A stretch of 64,000 bases of DNA. Source: Anseranas semipalmata. Lineage: Eukaryota; Chordata; Aves; Anseriformes; Anseranatidae. The DNA is taken from the NCBI GenBank assembly GCA_013399115.1, contig VXAA01003386.1, positions 1,071,687-1,135,686 of the forward strand, in the 5' to 3' direction. Of the stretch, positions 11,626 through 26,500 are shown piece by piece (the stretch's first letter is position 1; each line of letters begins with the position of its first letter). Both the position numbers and the translations under genes were made by a program. Under the pieces are notes generated by a model. The model saw only the letters and a program-made list of their open reading frames with translations, was not told where the DNA came from and searched no databases.

Positions 11626-13689
11626 TCACCTCTGCTCAGCAGTAGTTTTTTTCTAGGAGGTTGTTTGGCTGCTGAGGTTTTTCATCTTTACTTCAAGCAA
11701 ACTCACCCTCTTCCCAGCCCGACACGTGAAACGCGCTGCACGGCTCAGTGCCGCAGACCCTGTTGGGATGCTGGCTGTAATCCTGAGCTGCCTTAGGTCT
11801 TCACACCCAGGTCCCAGGTCTAACGGCCTGATCCTGCCACAGTCAGGAGGGCTATTACACCTCTCACTGAGTGTTCCTGCTGACCCCACGCCTCCTGCTG
11901 CTTTGGAAAAGCTCACTCCTGCATACAAAGGATTGGAGAATTCAGCCCTGTGATTAAAAAAAAAAAGAAATAGAGAAAAGGGTGGAAGTAGTTTTCTTTC
12001 CTTGAAAAGGAGGAAAAAAATCAACATTTAAAAGAAGTAGAGGTGGATCTTTTCTACTTACCTCACACCCAAAAGGCAAAACACCCTCCTGGTGCCTCAG
12101 TAGCTGATATCCCAGGTTTTTCCCAGCCTGTTGGTCAGAGAGGCAGGAAAGATCCAGCCTCTGCGGTGGTGGGAGAGGAAAAATCCACCAGGAAAATTGT
12201 AAATATCAGAAAGCCCTGCCTGAATACTAGCGAAGCTGGGCTGGAACCAAAAATCTGCACTAACCCCATCCCTGGAGTTTGGATGTGGTCTATCAGTGAC
12301 CAGCAGCAGGTATAAGGGCTAGGGGAAGGATTTCGGGTTTTTCAAGCATCAAATATTCACCTGTGACTTATAAACACTGTCCCTGCAGGACAAAGTGTGA
12401 CAAAAAGTATAAAACCTGGTTGGTAGTTAAGCAGTGGTATGCAGCTTTTCCCGACGGTGGCTCCCTGCACTGGGAAGTCGCTCGTCTGGAAGACATCCCT
12501 GTGATTTTAGCAGGTTGCAAAGTGCAGAACTCCAAATATATATGAACTGAAGCTTGTACATAAAACAAGGGAAAGAAAGATTTAAATATACAGTAGGTAT
12601 TAGAGAGTGCATCGTCTACACACAGAGAGCTCCGGCTGTGAGCAGCCTCCTGTACCCATTTCACAATGGGAACAAAATCTGATGTCTCAAATACCATCTA
12701 CAGAAAGAAAAAGGGGAGAAGGACTACAGCATTCAGCACGTAAAAATGCCCACTAAGATGGACAGTCATTCACAGTTGTAATGGAAGGACAAAAAAAAAC
12801 AGCCCTGCCATTAGTAATTAAGCCTACATCATTCATGGCAGAGCTGCTGTGTATAGGCAATGAGGCTAATTATCTCCAAAGTACTGTCTGATTTAAAAGA
12901 GTTTGGTTCACGCCAACATGCAGACAGGCTCAACATGCTCCCACCCAGCCGGGCTGGCCGCACTTCAGGCGGAGCAGCGTGGCTGCAGCTCCTTGCCCCG
13001 ACAGTGGGGTTCGGAGGGTTGTTACTGCTCCTCAGCATCTCCAGCTCCTGGCAGCCAAAGGTCAAAGCACGGCGTTCGGACGATGGCAGCAGGTGTGTGG
13101 GTGGAGGAGGTGGAGCCAGAAGTGATCGACCCAAATTCCTTCCAGCTCCAGAATACTGATTTCTCACATCCATCCTTTGCACCAGCTTTTTGTCTGGTTG
13201 CTCCCAGGACGGGCATGGCAGCATCAGTTCGGGTGTGGGGATGTCACCATGGGGGTCACCAGCTTGTGGGGTGCGAAGCGGTCAGGAGAGGGGTCCTGGA
13301 GGAACTTCTGTGGCAGAGGACGGGCGTGCTAGGCTTAGCCACGGGATGAGGCAATGTTTGAGTGTTTGTGTCATCGTATCTAATGCTGCTTCCCACTGGC
13401 TGCTGTGTAGTGCAGGCAGACCATGGCCACACGCAGGCACAGACACATAAATGTGGACGTAGATGTCTCCCATCACCTGAAGACTTTCACAGCATAACCA
13501 TGGAGAAAGTGGAGCTACAGAAAAACAGAATTAAGAATGCACCCATTCACACCATTTTAAAAGGAGGAAGAAACCGTCCATGCCAGGGAGGACAGACCCT
13601 GAAATTCCCCTCGGCCTCCAAACTGAGGGTTTTCGGAGGGGACGATGCTGAACGACGGCTCCAGAGAACCATCCCATAGCTTCCAGCAC

Positions 13690-14030
13690 AATGGGCCACA
13701 GATTTTAATTGCTTGTTAACTACTATTGTCACACACAAGTTAGCAAAGCTGAAGCCGTCTGACATAAATCACATGTATCAGCCCAATAAATCTTCTCTCA
13801 AAATGACAGCTTTGCAGACAGCACTAAATTAGAGCGGCCATCGCACAGACCTGTACTTACAACTGCCGGCTGCAAACCGGTGACAGATCTGTTGAGACCA
13901 AAACACTTGGCATTCAGCTAATGTCTGTCATTACCATGATTGATACGGCCCCTCTATCACATTCTGCAGTTGTCCACATTTGCAAAGCTTTATTAAATTA
14001 CAGTGTCTCCCAACTGTTATCCAGCATCAG
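13690..14030. promoter_or_regulatory. Candidate conserved non-coding block with PBX/HOX- and MEIS-type sites
   Basis: Motifs include ATGATTGATA (PBX-HOX type), several TGACAG/CTGTCA (MEIS type), TTTTAATTG and TTATTAAATTA. The block lacks simple repeats and coding potential. Such combinations are common in developmental enhancers; this is inference. Confidence 0.3.
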
Positions 14031-17000
14031 TACAAGCAAATGACCAAGAGCAGTCAGGGACAACTTGAGGGTTTTTAGCTCCGAAGACCCAGGAGGTGGA
14101 AGGGCTGCGTGCTGGGCTTTGCTGGCTTTTCTCTAGGCTGGAAAACTGAGTGCAGGATCACCGCTGTTATCATTATGCTCACGGATGTGAGCTAACACTG
14201 TTCCCACATTCAGCAGCAGAAGGGTTGCTCACAGCTGGTCCCTGCGGCACCCCCATTTCCCACCCTCATCTCCCCTTCCCACCATGACCATGTCTGCCTC
14301 AGTGGCACCTTCACGGCAGCACTGAGCCTGTCACACCCTGTGTCCTGCCAAGTCCCCCAGCCCCTATGGTACTTGCTTTTTCTCCCCATGTTAATGAGTA
14401 CAGGGATGAGTTTGGGTCAGGAGCTCTGCCCCCATCCACCTTCTCCCTGCTGAGCCCTGCTGAACTGGGGCGTCTGGCACCAGACATCCCGTTTAGGACC
14501 AAAATAAAAGAAATAGGTTGCACTAACACACTCTCTAGCACTCAAGACTTGGCAGGACCAAGGGATTTCTTCTCCCTTCAAGGCATTATAACTGCAAAGG
14601 CCGAAGGACTCATTCTGCAAGCCCTGATGCTCTCAGGGCCGGGGTTACCTTTAGACCCCACCACAAGTGTTCCCCTTGACCTACCTTCAGTGCCAGCCCA
14701 GTAACAGGTGCCATTGCAATACATTCTGCCCCACTGAGAGTCCTGTCTTCATGGAGACCTGAGGAGGAAGAATACACAGATATATTGTTTCTATAAATCC
14801 CCTGATATTATCTTTTATCGGTAGTAATAAATGTCCATATTAATTAACTTAATGGTTTTAACTGCAGTAATGACTTTGTATTAAACTAGTGTGCTTTCAT
14901 GTCCCGTATAAAAGCTGCAATAATAAAATTCGTCTGCAGTATTTTTTTTCAACTTCCATTGTGCTCAGACAAAGCAAACCGCTGCTGGAATATTCCACAT
15001 GCCAAGGCAAGCAGATGAATCAAGTTTTGTGCACATCACTTCCATTTGAAACAAAAGTATATTTTTTAAATTGGAAAGTTTTGAGCAAACCGCTGATATA
15101 ATGGAAACAGAAGTTGGCAACCAGTTTTCTTTTTTGTCTGCATTTTGCTAGTAAGCAAGTGAATCTGGTACTCAGTCCTCTTTCATCTGTTGCTGTGAAT
15201 ATTCTGGGTATTTCCATAAATATTTGAAAGAAATTCATGGGCTTTTGCAGTCATTTTGGAATACATGTCAGTGCCAAGGAGGTGTTGGCTACCAGTAAGG
15301 GGGCAGGAAATATTGTGTGTGATTCAAGTAGCAAGCAAATATCAATGAAATGTCTTCAAAATTTCATTCACATTTTCCAGTCTGAAATTTCTTCACATTA
15401 AATGTGAATTTCTGCAGCTGGAAAGGTGGAAAATGATAATTGTCTGTAGCCAGGACAGTGGTGAGAAAAACAAAGCTTACCTCCACAACCTGGCATCTGT
15501 GAATAGTTTTTTCTGGTTCTACCTGGAGCTATATCTGAGCCGATTTTAGTCATTGTATTTTTCTGTAGATTTAAAACAGCATGACTGTCCTCACCATCTG
15601 TGTGAACTGGCCCCATTTTATAACTGACTGTTACAAATGTTCTTCCCAGCTTCAAAACACTCGGGTAGATGTGTTTGTCCAGGGCTCCTAAACCCTCCTG
15701 AGAAAGCCCAAGGAATCATGAAGTGCTTCTGAAGTTGGAGATAAAGCCTCTAAATGAGGGTTTCTCGAAACTTAGAAAGTGCCACTTTCCAGAGATGGCT
15801 CATATGGCTGCCAGCCACTGGCACTTGACTTGGGAAATGAAAAAGGGGGGCACCAGAGGGAGAGGTCAGCAAACAGGGCGTGAGGCTTGGAGCTGCATGT
15901 TCCCGTGCACCATCCGTTCCCAAGGGTTTTCTTCACGTCCTAATTGCACTGGAAATGCCGAAGGCAATGCATAAAGAGGTGTAAGTTTCACACCATAACA
16001 GCAATGGATTTTTACAGATTAAAACTTTTTTCCTACGCTTCTCCAGGCTTTCTAACACAAGCACATTGCTGGCACAAGCTGGTTAAAATAAGGATGGAAG
16101 CCGTGCTCACAGCCAGATCACAGTGAATTTTTTTATTCTGGTAAATAACCCCAAGTGTTAAAAAGTGCAAATTAATCTCTGAGGTCTTTTCCAGTAAGAA
16201 ATTGCTAGGTCTAATTGGCCGTTAGAAGCAACCCAGTGAAACAAAAGTAAGTACAAATCCAGCTGCCAGCCCTTCGCATGTAGCATGAGCTCATTGGCAG
16301 GTGCCCTCCCCACGTGCAGAGATTAGGATTTCATGAGCTTAAAATTTGGGAAGGAGAACATGACATGGGGAGCAGCTTGGCACAGCGGTTGGAGCAGGAG
16401 GAACAGGATTAGATTTTTTAGTGGCCTCTTCCTTATTCTCCAGCGAAGAAAGATGCATGGGCATAGTGCAAGCGGTGCTGTGGGGACCCTGCTCATGTCC
16501 GCTCTGGTGCCGCAGGGCATGCCGAGAGGCTCGGTGGCCACCCTATCGCTGGGGGAAATTGTTCGTGACAGGGATTTTCCTCCCTTGCCAAGTCACAGAA
16601 AGATATGTTTCCCTCTCCTGACAAACCTGGGAGCAGTTTTACTGAGGGTCTGCAGTAGTTCAGCAAGCAACAAGGCTTTCCTGGGCTGTTAGGATAGTTT
16701 TGAGGTTTTCTGGACAGCTTCGAACAAACTCACACTGGCTCCAGAGCATCCTCTCCCATCTTCTCCAAAAAAAAGTCCAGAAAACATTAAGGTTCTTGCT
16801 AACATCTTCAGGTCTTGACACTTTTTGTTCCCAAGGGCTGCAGCTGTGGCCGCAGCAGTTCACAAAGCCAAGCCATGCTTGGGCTGAATAGTCCCAGGCT
16901 GGTCTGGTCTGGGGGGACGTCACCCTGGCCCCCTTCGGCTCTCGCTGCCCTGTGGCAGGGAGGATGTGGCTCGGCTTGTGCACCAGCTCCCTGTGGGAGC

Positions 17001-20000
17001 GCTGCTTATCCCGCAAGCTTTATGTAAATATTTTTAAGTGGCACATCTGTCTGAATTACAGCCGTGCCCTCCTGGATTGCTAATTGTAGGTTTTAATTCA
17101 GCTCTGACGACCAGTTTACATAAATTAGGGAGCTGGCAGTAAGCAAGCTTTGAGGAGACGGGATATGGATTTAGTAAGAGTTTTTTTTTCTCTGAAATGC
17201 TTCTACCCAGGCTAGTGCCTCTTCTTGCAGCTTGAATTGTTGTGGAAGAAAAACAGAGCAACTCAGCTCTGCTTGCTGAAGGCACACAGCACAGTTTTGT
17301 CTTCACCCCAGTGCTGGTGTGCCCAGCTCTCATCAGTACTCTAATTGACTTTAATTGGCTGCAGAAAAAGAAGAGGATTTGGCACTTAGTTTCTATGGCA
17401 TACCCATTTGGCAAGAGTCAGTGCCAGCGTAACTTGGCTCGGCTCTTCTGGCGTGCCAAGGCAAGGATAGGGCTGACGGGAGCACGGTGTGCATGCTGCA
17501 TCAAGGAGGTACCGACCAACTGTTCAGATGGTTGATGGAAGGCTTCCGGCCCTTCCTCAACTTCATGAGCTCCAGGGCTGGTGTGCCCAAGCCGGCACTG
17601 ACAGTCAGGTAAAGCCCAGCCAAGCTGGTTCAATATACAGTGCATCCCCTCTGCAAAAGGGACCGGGACTGTCCACAATGGTTTTAAAATCACCAGGGGT
17701 TTTCCTGGCTCTTGGGTGTGCTGGAAGCAGTAACATTCCCTCACGCACATTCTTGATGTGTCAAACTAAATACATTTTCTTTCCCAGTATAAATCTTTCC
17801 CACTGATTTCCAGCAGTCATCAAGGTAGACCTTCTGAAGTTCACTGGCTTAATCCAAAACATTTGCTGAGCAGAGAGGCTTGAGGGTGTGTGGAAATATG
17901 CCTGCCATCAGCCCAAGTCTCCAATTCTCAAGTCTCAAAGCCAGATTTCACCAGGGAAGGTTTGCATTGCTAGGTTTGTATGTTGCCAGCCCAAGAGGTG
18001 CCATGCCCCTGGGGTGGACAGAAGCTCTGTCGTCCTAGCCCTTGTTCTCAAGGAAAGTGACAGATGAAGTCTGAGTGGGAAAAGGCCCTTTAATATAAAT
18101 TAGTGCCCAAAAGACAAGCAAAGACTAGAGTGCTATATTTCTTTTTCAGAACTCAGCCACCTGATTGCATACCTTACCTGCCAGCAAGATTACCCCAGCC
18201 AGAGCCTGCAGAAAGCTTGTGAGATGCAATTGCACGTAGAGTTCCCACTGTGCACGTTAGGCAGTTTAAACTTCAAGCAGAGATTAATCAAGCAGGTGAG
18301 CATTAACTTTCTCCAAACACTGGCGTTAGGACTCCAATGTCTTTGGCTGATATCCTTATCCACGTCATCCCCTGTTGTCTGCCTGAAATTGATATGATCC
18401 TGAGCCATTTTTCCTGTCACATCCTTCCGGCCTTCCAAGACATCATCTGTTTAACACTGCAACTACTGACACCACTGATGCAGCCATTTAAACATCAAGA
18501 CACACAGGATTCATCCCCAAGTGCTTAAAGTATCCCTGGCTTGGCTGGAAGCTGTGCAACATCTGTAGACAGTGAAGTCAGAGTCTCCTTTAGCAGCATA
18601 TGCTTGCAAATAAAGTACCTCTGCCTTCAAGCAGCAGTGAACATGCTTTGCCTGCTAGGAGAAAACAATCAATGCCTTCCCAATAAATATGTGTATTCCA
18701 CAAATGAAACAGAGATTCTTTTCTATTATTGTCTGCCTCTTGTTTTCTTGAACTCTCCTTTCCTCAGGTGTTTCACAACTCAAACAGCAGCCTTACAGAA
18801 ATGCCCCCAAACATGTGCTTGTAAAGAAGTGATTCGTCCTTTACAGTCACGGTGCGTGTCCAGTCACCAACCCATACACTGTGTGGGACCATCGTACTGC
18901 ACCTATGAAAAAATCCATCTGCCGCCTGGCATCTACCACCATAAATACCAGAATATTTACTGCACTGTTAGAAGCAGCTTTGCAGGAGAAACCTGTGATA
19001 AACAACCATCTATCCAGGGGCAGCTCTTTAGAAAGGTCAGTGGTCAGGCAGGAAGAGTTCAGAACTGGGTTCAGATTAAAAGAAGGAAAGAATATGAGTA
19101 GGACAGACTGGAAATCTACTGCAATAACCAATCTGTTCAGATGCACATGTGCCTAAACTGTAATTGTCTAATTAACTAAAATAGTTGCTGCAAGCATACT
19201 TTGTACTGTGATTTTGTTTTATCTCAATTAGACGCTTCAGATCTTCTGGATGCTTGGGGAATATGTCACCTCCTTGAAAAATGTCAACACAAAAAATAAA
19301 GAAAAATGTTGAATTTGGAGAGCTGGCCATTCACTCCGTCCTGTCTGAAATGAGATTGGCAGCTCCGCAAGGCACAGAGCAATGTGTGCTTGTTTGCTTT
19401 TTCCTTCTGTAAAATGCCACCAGGCCTTGCATTACAGTGAGAACATCCTGATCCCTTTCTTGCCACCACAGTATGCTTTCTTGTATCCCAGCCTGAGCCT
19501 TAAAACAGGATATTTTCTTAAATCCAAGCGTCCAAACCCAACATTGATGCAACAGATCTGAACAGGATTGCAGCCAGTTGAATTTTTGGCCCTTTCTTTC
19601 CAACATGTACACCAATGACAAAGAGTTTATCCACTTCTATGACTATTCAGATGCATCCAGGCTGCTCCGGAGCTCATTAAATTTGCCAGAATTCTTCCCA
19701 TTGCTTCATTGCCACCATTGCTGAAGTACGATCACTGCACATTGCTAAATCCAGCAACCAGACTTTCCAGAACAAAAGCTTTAGTTTTTTTTTGCTCTGG
19801 CTGGCTGATACTTTTTATGGAATCACTTGAGGGCCAGGTTGTAGCTCTGTAATTGTACAGGGCTGTCATACTCATAAATATTAAACACTGCTTCCAAGTG
19901 AAACTGCAGCTCCTTTTATTGCACAAAGCAATGGATATCCCAGCTGAAACCATTCTGCTTCCTTGCTGGTGCCTGCTGAAAAGTGACTGTGGTTCAAAAT

Positions 20001-22810
20001 ATTTATCAATGCTTTGTTGTATTGGGAGAATGCTCAGTGACAGATGGACACTCTCTTTAAAACCTCAACGTATGCAAATCTCCATACAAAAGAGCCCAGG
20101 ATGTTTTTAATATCACACACTTGCCTCAGGACATGTTTTTAAATCCCCACTTACCAAGGGCCCTGGCTTTTTATCAGTCGAATGCCTTAAGCACTATGTC
20201 AATGTGGACATCTGGCCGCGTGTTTAAAAAATTTTTTATTTGCTAAAATATTTAGTGATGTGACAGGGGTTTTAACTGGGGACATCAGGTCCAATGGCAT
20301 ATGTTCCAGCCCAACTGCTCATAGAAGAAAAACTAACGAGGTAGCTGTTTGGGGCAGTTTACCATTTGGATTGTAGGAAGCCAAAAAAAAAAAAAGGGAA
20401 TGGAGAGGACTGAAACCAGGTGTTATTCATGACTAGTACAGGGGCAAAGAGAATGAGGGTTAAATACAACAGAATAGCTTATTGGGATTATTCTGATTCC
20501 TTGCCATCACTCTGACATGCAAGTCTCATAATGATGTGTGAGGCTTTTAAGACCTTCCCCTCATTTTCAGGCTGCTGAGGTTGCCTAAGGAGGCTGACTT
20601 GAACTATTCCCACGTGGGAGCCAGAGCAGCTGCGATAAGGGGTTTGGGACTGGTGGGGATGGCAGAAGCACGGGTGGGAGAAGATCATCAAGAAGTAAGT
20701 GAATGAAAAATAACAGACAGAAAAGTGTCATGGCTCTTTTGGGTTTCTTTCAAACCTCTTACACTTAATGCTGCATTACTCAGTGGGGAGAATTCCCACG
20801 CAACACCATCTCGAGAGCGAGTCTCAAAACATCCCGCAGGCTTGGGTGTTCCATCAGCACCCAGCCCATGAAAAGGAGAAGTAATCCCAACAATATCAAG
20901 CATTGACTCTTCTTTGGTCCAACTGTTCTTGTCAAGTACTCTTCCAGGAAACTTTCAAGTTGGGAATTGAACAGAAGGCACTCAACACAAACCAACACCC
21001 TACATAAATGATGCTGGAGTTGTTTGCTGGGACTCTTCTGGGGCAGTGGGTACTCATGCAGTAGCCCAGCGTGGTGCCAGAAGCCCTTTTCCTTCTAACA
21101 CAGCCACGTTTTAGCTTTAAAATTTGATATGCAAAAGTGATTTCCAGCGTACTATGCACGGATGTGCCATGGCACATTTTGTAAAAGCAGGAGTGTCAGC
21201 TAATTGTTACTCACCTGCTAGCGTTATTCTATTCTCAATTAACACCCCTATTATTAGGAAGTCACCACATGTGAATTGAAATATTAGGCTTGTTTGCCTT
21301 CTGCATGGGCAGCCAGGCAGCCTGAACTGCTTAGAGAAATACAGGCTTCCTCACCTCAGTGCTAATGCCAAATTCAAGGGTAGTCATTTAATGGTGCCCT
21401 TAACCATTTCATTGCTGTCATTTCAAAAGGAGTGGATGTGGCACCGCAGCTGCTACAAAATGAACATGTGAAGGAACAAAGTAATGTAGGTCATGTCACT
21501 GTTGTCATGTTTGAAGGTAGGGATCGCAGAACCACTTCATTTGAGGGCAAAAGTTTCCTTTTCCTTCATTCAAGGAGAACAATCAACCAGAAGAACCAAC
21601 CCACACTCTGACCCTTTGTCTTGTATATATGTGATACCTGCATTTTATGTCACTGCATTATTCATGTTTACATTTGATTAGCTAAGACCCCTTGGGGTTT
21701 AATGGTATTCAGTGCAGCTGCAGATATGTCAGCACGCCACAGAGTTTCAGGTCAATACATTAGAATAGATGAGGCCACTTTCTCATAAAAAAAAATGCTG
21801 CCTTTTGTACTGGCTGGCTGGCTGGAGGGTTGCATCCCTCCATTTCTCTTGCAAAATGAATGAGAAAATATGTCTGGTGGAAGAGCTGCATATTGCAATG
21901 CAGTGTGATGATGGAAGGCTAATGAACAGTGAAATCAATGGATTTCATCTCATTTATGCAGGAAAGACCAAACTGTGTGGGAGCCAAGCTCCATCCATAC
22001 CGGTATCCCATCTCCAGTGGTGACCAGAATCAGCTGCTGTGCTGAAGGCCCAATAAGCCCCAATATGCTGATGGGATAAGTTGGCCCATGCAAGGCTGGT
22101 GGGAAATCTGGACACACCATACCTAGACATGGGTTTGAATCCTGGTGCACAAGGTTCTTCTCTCTTCCAAAGTGTCGTTTGTTGTGATCGCTGGGGGTAA
22201 AAAAGTGATTTAAATGGAAGTTTATTGAAAGGAGGTGCTGAGATATTACAGCAAAGCCTGAAAGCTCTGACAGGAGGTACCAGGGCCCTTACCAGGCACT
22301 TGGTGTGACTGCAGAGAATTGGGTTCTGCAGGGATGGGCCGGCAGTGGGTGGCCCCAGGGGAGCCTGTCCCTGAGCCCTGCTGGCCAGCGGCCCCCATGC
22401 ACCGTGCTGGGTCCGGCCACCCCCCAGGAGCCTCCGGGCTCCTCTCTGCTCTCCCCTCGGGAGGCAGGGTCCCTGCTGCTCCCCCTTCTCTCCTCTGGAG
22501 AGAGACAAAATGTCAGCACTGGACTCAAGGCTTACCGAGAGATTGAGGCACAGCAGTAAGCATCAAGCGCTGTGCGGGATGTACCGCTTATTTTCCAAAT
22601 GAGAAGGTGACACAGCTCTCCTAGAGTTCAAGCTTTTTAGCAAACCCCCAAATTACTTTGTTTTTTAAATAAAAAGTTATTTTTCTCCTGCATACATTAC
22701 TTTCTTTGTGTCATGTGCTTGTCTTTGCTGCATTTCTCCTGAGAGCACTTGGTCACTCTATTTCTATGAAGTATTAATACCCTACCAGTGATATTTGTGT
22801 GCCCAGATCC

Positions 22811-22826
22811 TTTTTTTTTTTTTTTT
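22811..22826 (+). repeat. T16 run
   Basis: A homopolymer of 16 T in non-coding DNA. Confidence 0.95.
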
Positions 22827-23485
22827 ACCTTTAGATGTTCAACAGCATGAATATTCTTATTTTTTATTTAAAACTAATTTCGAGTTCTCTCTCTCCAAGG
22901 GGTTTCTAATCACCAAAAAGTGCCCGAGGCTAAAACTGATTGACAGGAAAACGTTGTGGCTTCTGAAAAGTAAATTGGCTATTGACAGAGCAGTATACAA
23001 AGGAAAATGCTAAATGCTTATTATTTATGAGCTATTAGGGAAAATGTTATTAGCATCTGTTTCCCACATGGGCAAAAACACCTGTCAGACATCAGGAAAC
23101 TATAAAACGATGCACAGTTAATAGTTACTTTGTTTAAAAAGTCATTAAAATTGAATGTCAGCTAAAACTTAGGAAAACATTATTCTTCAAACAACTTTTA
23201 ATCTTGCTGTTCAAAAACAACAACAAAAAAAGACCTTGCCACATTTTAATTTCTGGGAACAGAAAGGCAGAAAGGAAGACAACGTTTGATTTGAAAGTGA
23301 TGAGGCAACGTCTGGTACGCAACAAACAAGGTATAGAAAAAAAAGCAGAGGAAAAAAGGGACGAGCCGGCTCCCCTCCTGGAGCAGCACAACATGGGAAG
23401 CAGAGCAAGGTCAGGCATTTACACAGGTTTCTGGCATACAGCACGGGGATGTTTGGATCTCGGGTAAACCTGTGACTAGGATGCG

Positions 23486-23505
23486 TCTGTCTGTCTGTCT
23501 GTCTG
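23486..23505 (+). repeat. TCTG tandem repeat, five units
   Basis: Five uninterrupted TCTG units, immediately left of the inverted repeat at 23512-23561. Confidence 0.9.
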
Positions 23506-23511
23506 CGGCCA

Positions 23512-23561
23512 CGATGCTCTGCCCAGGCGCGGAGCGGAGTTGGCTTAACTCCAGAGCATCG
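23512..23561. repeat. Nested inverted repeat
   Basis: The outer arms CGATGCTCTG (23512-23521) and CAGAGCATCG (23552-23561) are exact complements. The 30-base interior holds a second stem, GGAGTT/AACTCC. CGGCCAC also occurs as a direct repeat beside both outer arms. Confidence 0.85.
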
Positions 23562-26500
23562 GCCACAGGCCAGGCTGTTGGCACCCCATAGCAATCACGT
23601 TAACGAATTGCACCTAATGAGCCGACTAATGGTAGACTCCTCTCCCTGGGAAACCTCATGAGCATCATCAGACCTGAAGCACAGTCACCACTCACCATCA
23701 TTCAGGGCCAAACTCTGCTCTGTGTGGAGTGGGTCACATCCAGGTGGGACTTTCTGGCTTTGTGGGCCCAAAAAAAGGAAGGTTGTGACCCAGATGCCCC
23801 ATGATGCCCAACCATGCTCCTTTCCCCCAGTCCGTGCTGCACTTGAACAGGGATTTGACTGTATTTTGGTGAATTTTCCAACTGCAGAGTTGCAAAGAGC
23901 TGCATCTAAAAATGCCTTGAGCATCTCTCTACCCTGCAGCAAGAAGTGGGGTAAAGCTGGGATAATCCAAGCATTTCATGCTCAGTGTGTTTAGGTGTAG
24001 TCTATCAAGACTGACCCTAAATCAGGATTAACTTTTATGAGAATTGTTGCAGAAAATGAAGATTCTTTTTTTCTTTTTTTCCCCCAATAAGGTGAATCCT
24101 GCCAGCATTACAGATCGGATAACTGGCAAACAAGAGGTTTTGGTTCTTGTTTTCACAAAAGCCATAGCATCTTCTGCTGTTCTATGTGCCACCAAAATTT
24201 ATTTACCTAGAGAGCCATTTTCCTTTTAACAATTCCTATGTGATTTTTCAAGCAGCCTTGTTCAGGAACCAAACTTGATCTCCATGTTTTGTACACAGCT
24301 GAGCACACCAGCAGCATTTTAGCAATCGTATAAACAACCAGCGTGGTAGAACCAAGAGCGTTTTATGACACGGGCTGGGATGGCACTCTCGCCTCCAGCT
24401 TGGTTGCAACTTTAGCACAGGTTGTGAAACCAAACCCAGCGGGACTCAAATGGATGTAGGGCCTAAAGGTGAAAATATGCTTCAAATGTGCTATTTATAG
24501 TGTCTGAACAAGTGCAACAGCGAAATGTACGCACATAAGCCTTAGCGGTGAACAGCCTCATGGTCCATCTTCCCAGGATTGCCCAAATACCTGCTGTTTG
24601 AAAATAAATGAATCATTTGTGTATGTACAATCTACATTCCCACCTAAGTGGGAATCTCACACCTGGAGTTTTACTTTGGGAAAAAGAAACCAAAAGATTA
24701 TCTTTAAAAGCCCCTCACCCCAAAGTCACTCTTGGTTTTACTCGTGGTGAACAGGATCTCCCTGATCCGGGACACAAGGACAAACCCTGTGTGACACCAG
24801 TAAAAATGCCAGAGAAATATCACATAAAATATTGCTTGTCCATTTAAATTATTTAATGTTATTAACATCAATTACCATACTCAGATACCCTGAGTGATTC
24901 ACACATTCTCCCTCCCCCAGCTTCTCTTGCAAAGTTTAACTCCGAATTTCAACATCCGCTCATTGTCTCCATCCGTCTCCTTGGAGCAGCAGAAGGCATT
25001 CGGCAGGCTGTGCCACGGCCGAGGGGCAGCTGCCCATTGCTCATTTCTCCTCTCACGATCCCAGTGCACTTTGTGCCAAGCCTCATTCCCTATGCTTCTC
25101 CCTTTTCTGGACCAGAGCCACCAAGTCTCACTTTGGTGCATACGAGCATGTCTCAGCTGCCAGCTGTCATGTCCATGGGGCTGTTGGTGGCATCTTGCAA
25201 GGTTTGGCCTATGCCAAGACCCATGATGAGCTTGAGCCATGGAGCTGGAGGCATCTGACCCTCATGGTCCTCGCCCTGACCCTCGAGCAGAGCCTTTGGG
25301 AGCAATGTTTTGTTATGGAGGTAACACAACATATTAGTGCTGGGGGTGTAAGGCACTCGCAGATTCCTCTGCACCCTCTCTGATGAGGCTAAGCAGATGT
25401 GGAGGAGTTCAGCACTCTAGTGCAATAAGAGGATCATATTTTCATACAAATAATAGTATAAATTAGCTTCTGGCATGTAAACTATTGGCTTTTATGGCTA
25501 AGTTTTAACACAGTTTCTTCTGTAGCCCATAAATGGAGACAACATCTGGTCTGCTTGAGGGAAACAACGTCCTCACCATGCGATGGACCAAGGGCTCAGC
25601 CTGTACCTGGCAGGGTTGGCCATTGTAAAGGATGCCTCACCCAAAACCTTCTGGAAATGGCCAGGTGGGGAGGAAGGAGATGCTCTTCAGCTGCTTAGTT
25701 TGTTATGAAATTAATTCCCGGAGCTGGTTAACACGATTACACTGTTGTCGCTCTGGCAGCACAGGATGAAGTGGTGCCTCTCTGACCAGCCCTGCTGCCC
25801 ACACCCCGAGATGAGCTCCTGGTGGGGATGGAGCAGGGAGGCAGCTGGAATGGAGCGGGACGCAAATCGTTGCACCCCCGAGCAGCAGGAATGCCTCGGG
25901 GCACGGAGCGGGAGCTCCCTTCTGGGGACACCTCAGCTGGGGCATGCGGACGGCATCATTAGCTGGGAGAGGCAGGTGGGCTCCCCCATCGGCCTGATCT
26001 GGACCCCAGCTGCCTGCAGAAAGATGTGGGGCTGCCTCTTGTCCTTCCCACCTTCTTTTCCAGCGCTTTCAACAGCATCGGCCGCCTCTGCCTCGTCCAA
26101 TTCTCCAGGCGGGAGCCCTCCTGGGTGGGGACTTCAATATCACACGGCAGCCGTGTTTGATGTGCCATTTTCTCTTTGAAATGCAATGTCTCACTCGTCT
26201 AATCCTCATTGCATTTGGGAAGCTTCTTTTCAGGCTTTCAGAGCAGGATGTCAGGGGAGTAGAGTTTATTTTTAAAAGGGGTCATTTTGAAGTCTCTGTT
26301 TTTAAAACGTAAATATTTTTTTTTCTTTTGATAAAGATATAAAGTAACCCTTTTGGTGGTTGTTTCTGGTTCAGTTCGTTGTTTTTGTTTGCTTTGTGGG
26401 TTTGTTTATTTGTTTTTTTTTTTCTGGCATGTTGGGTCTCTTTTCCCAAACTCGCCCTTGATGCTCAGTGTATAGTTCCTATGTTTCAAACCTCCAGGTT

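Noticed and set aside
18541..19101. 186-codon plus-strand frame rich in Cys, His and Tyr
   Set aside because: It begins with TTG rather than ATG, has no signal peptide or cysteine pattern of a known family, and sits in AT-rich DNA with no gene context.
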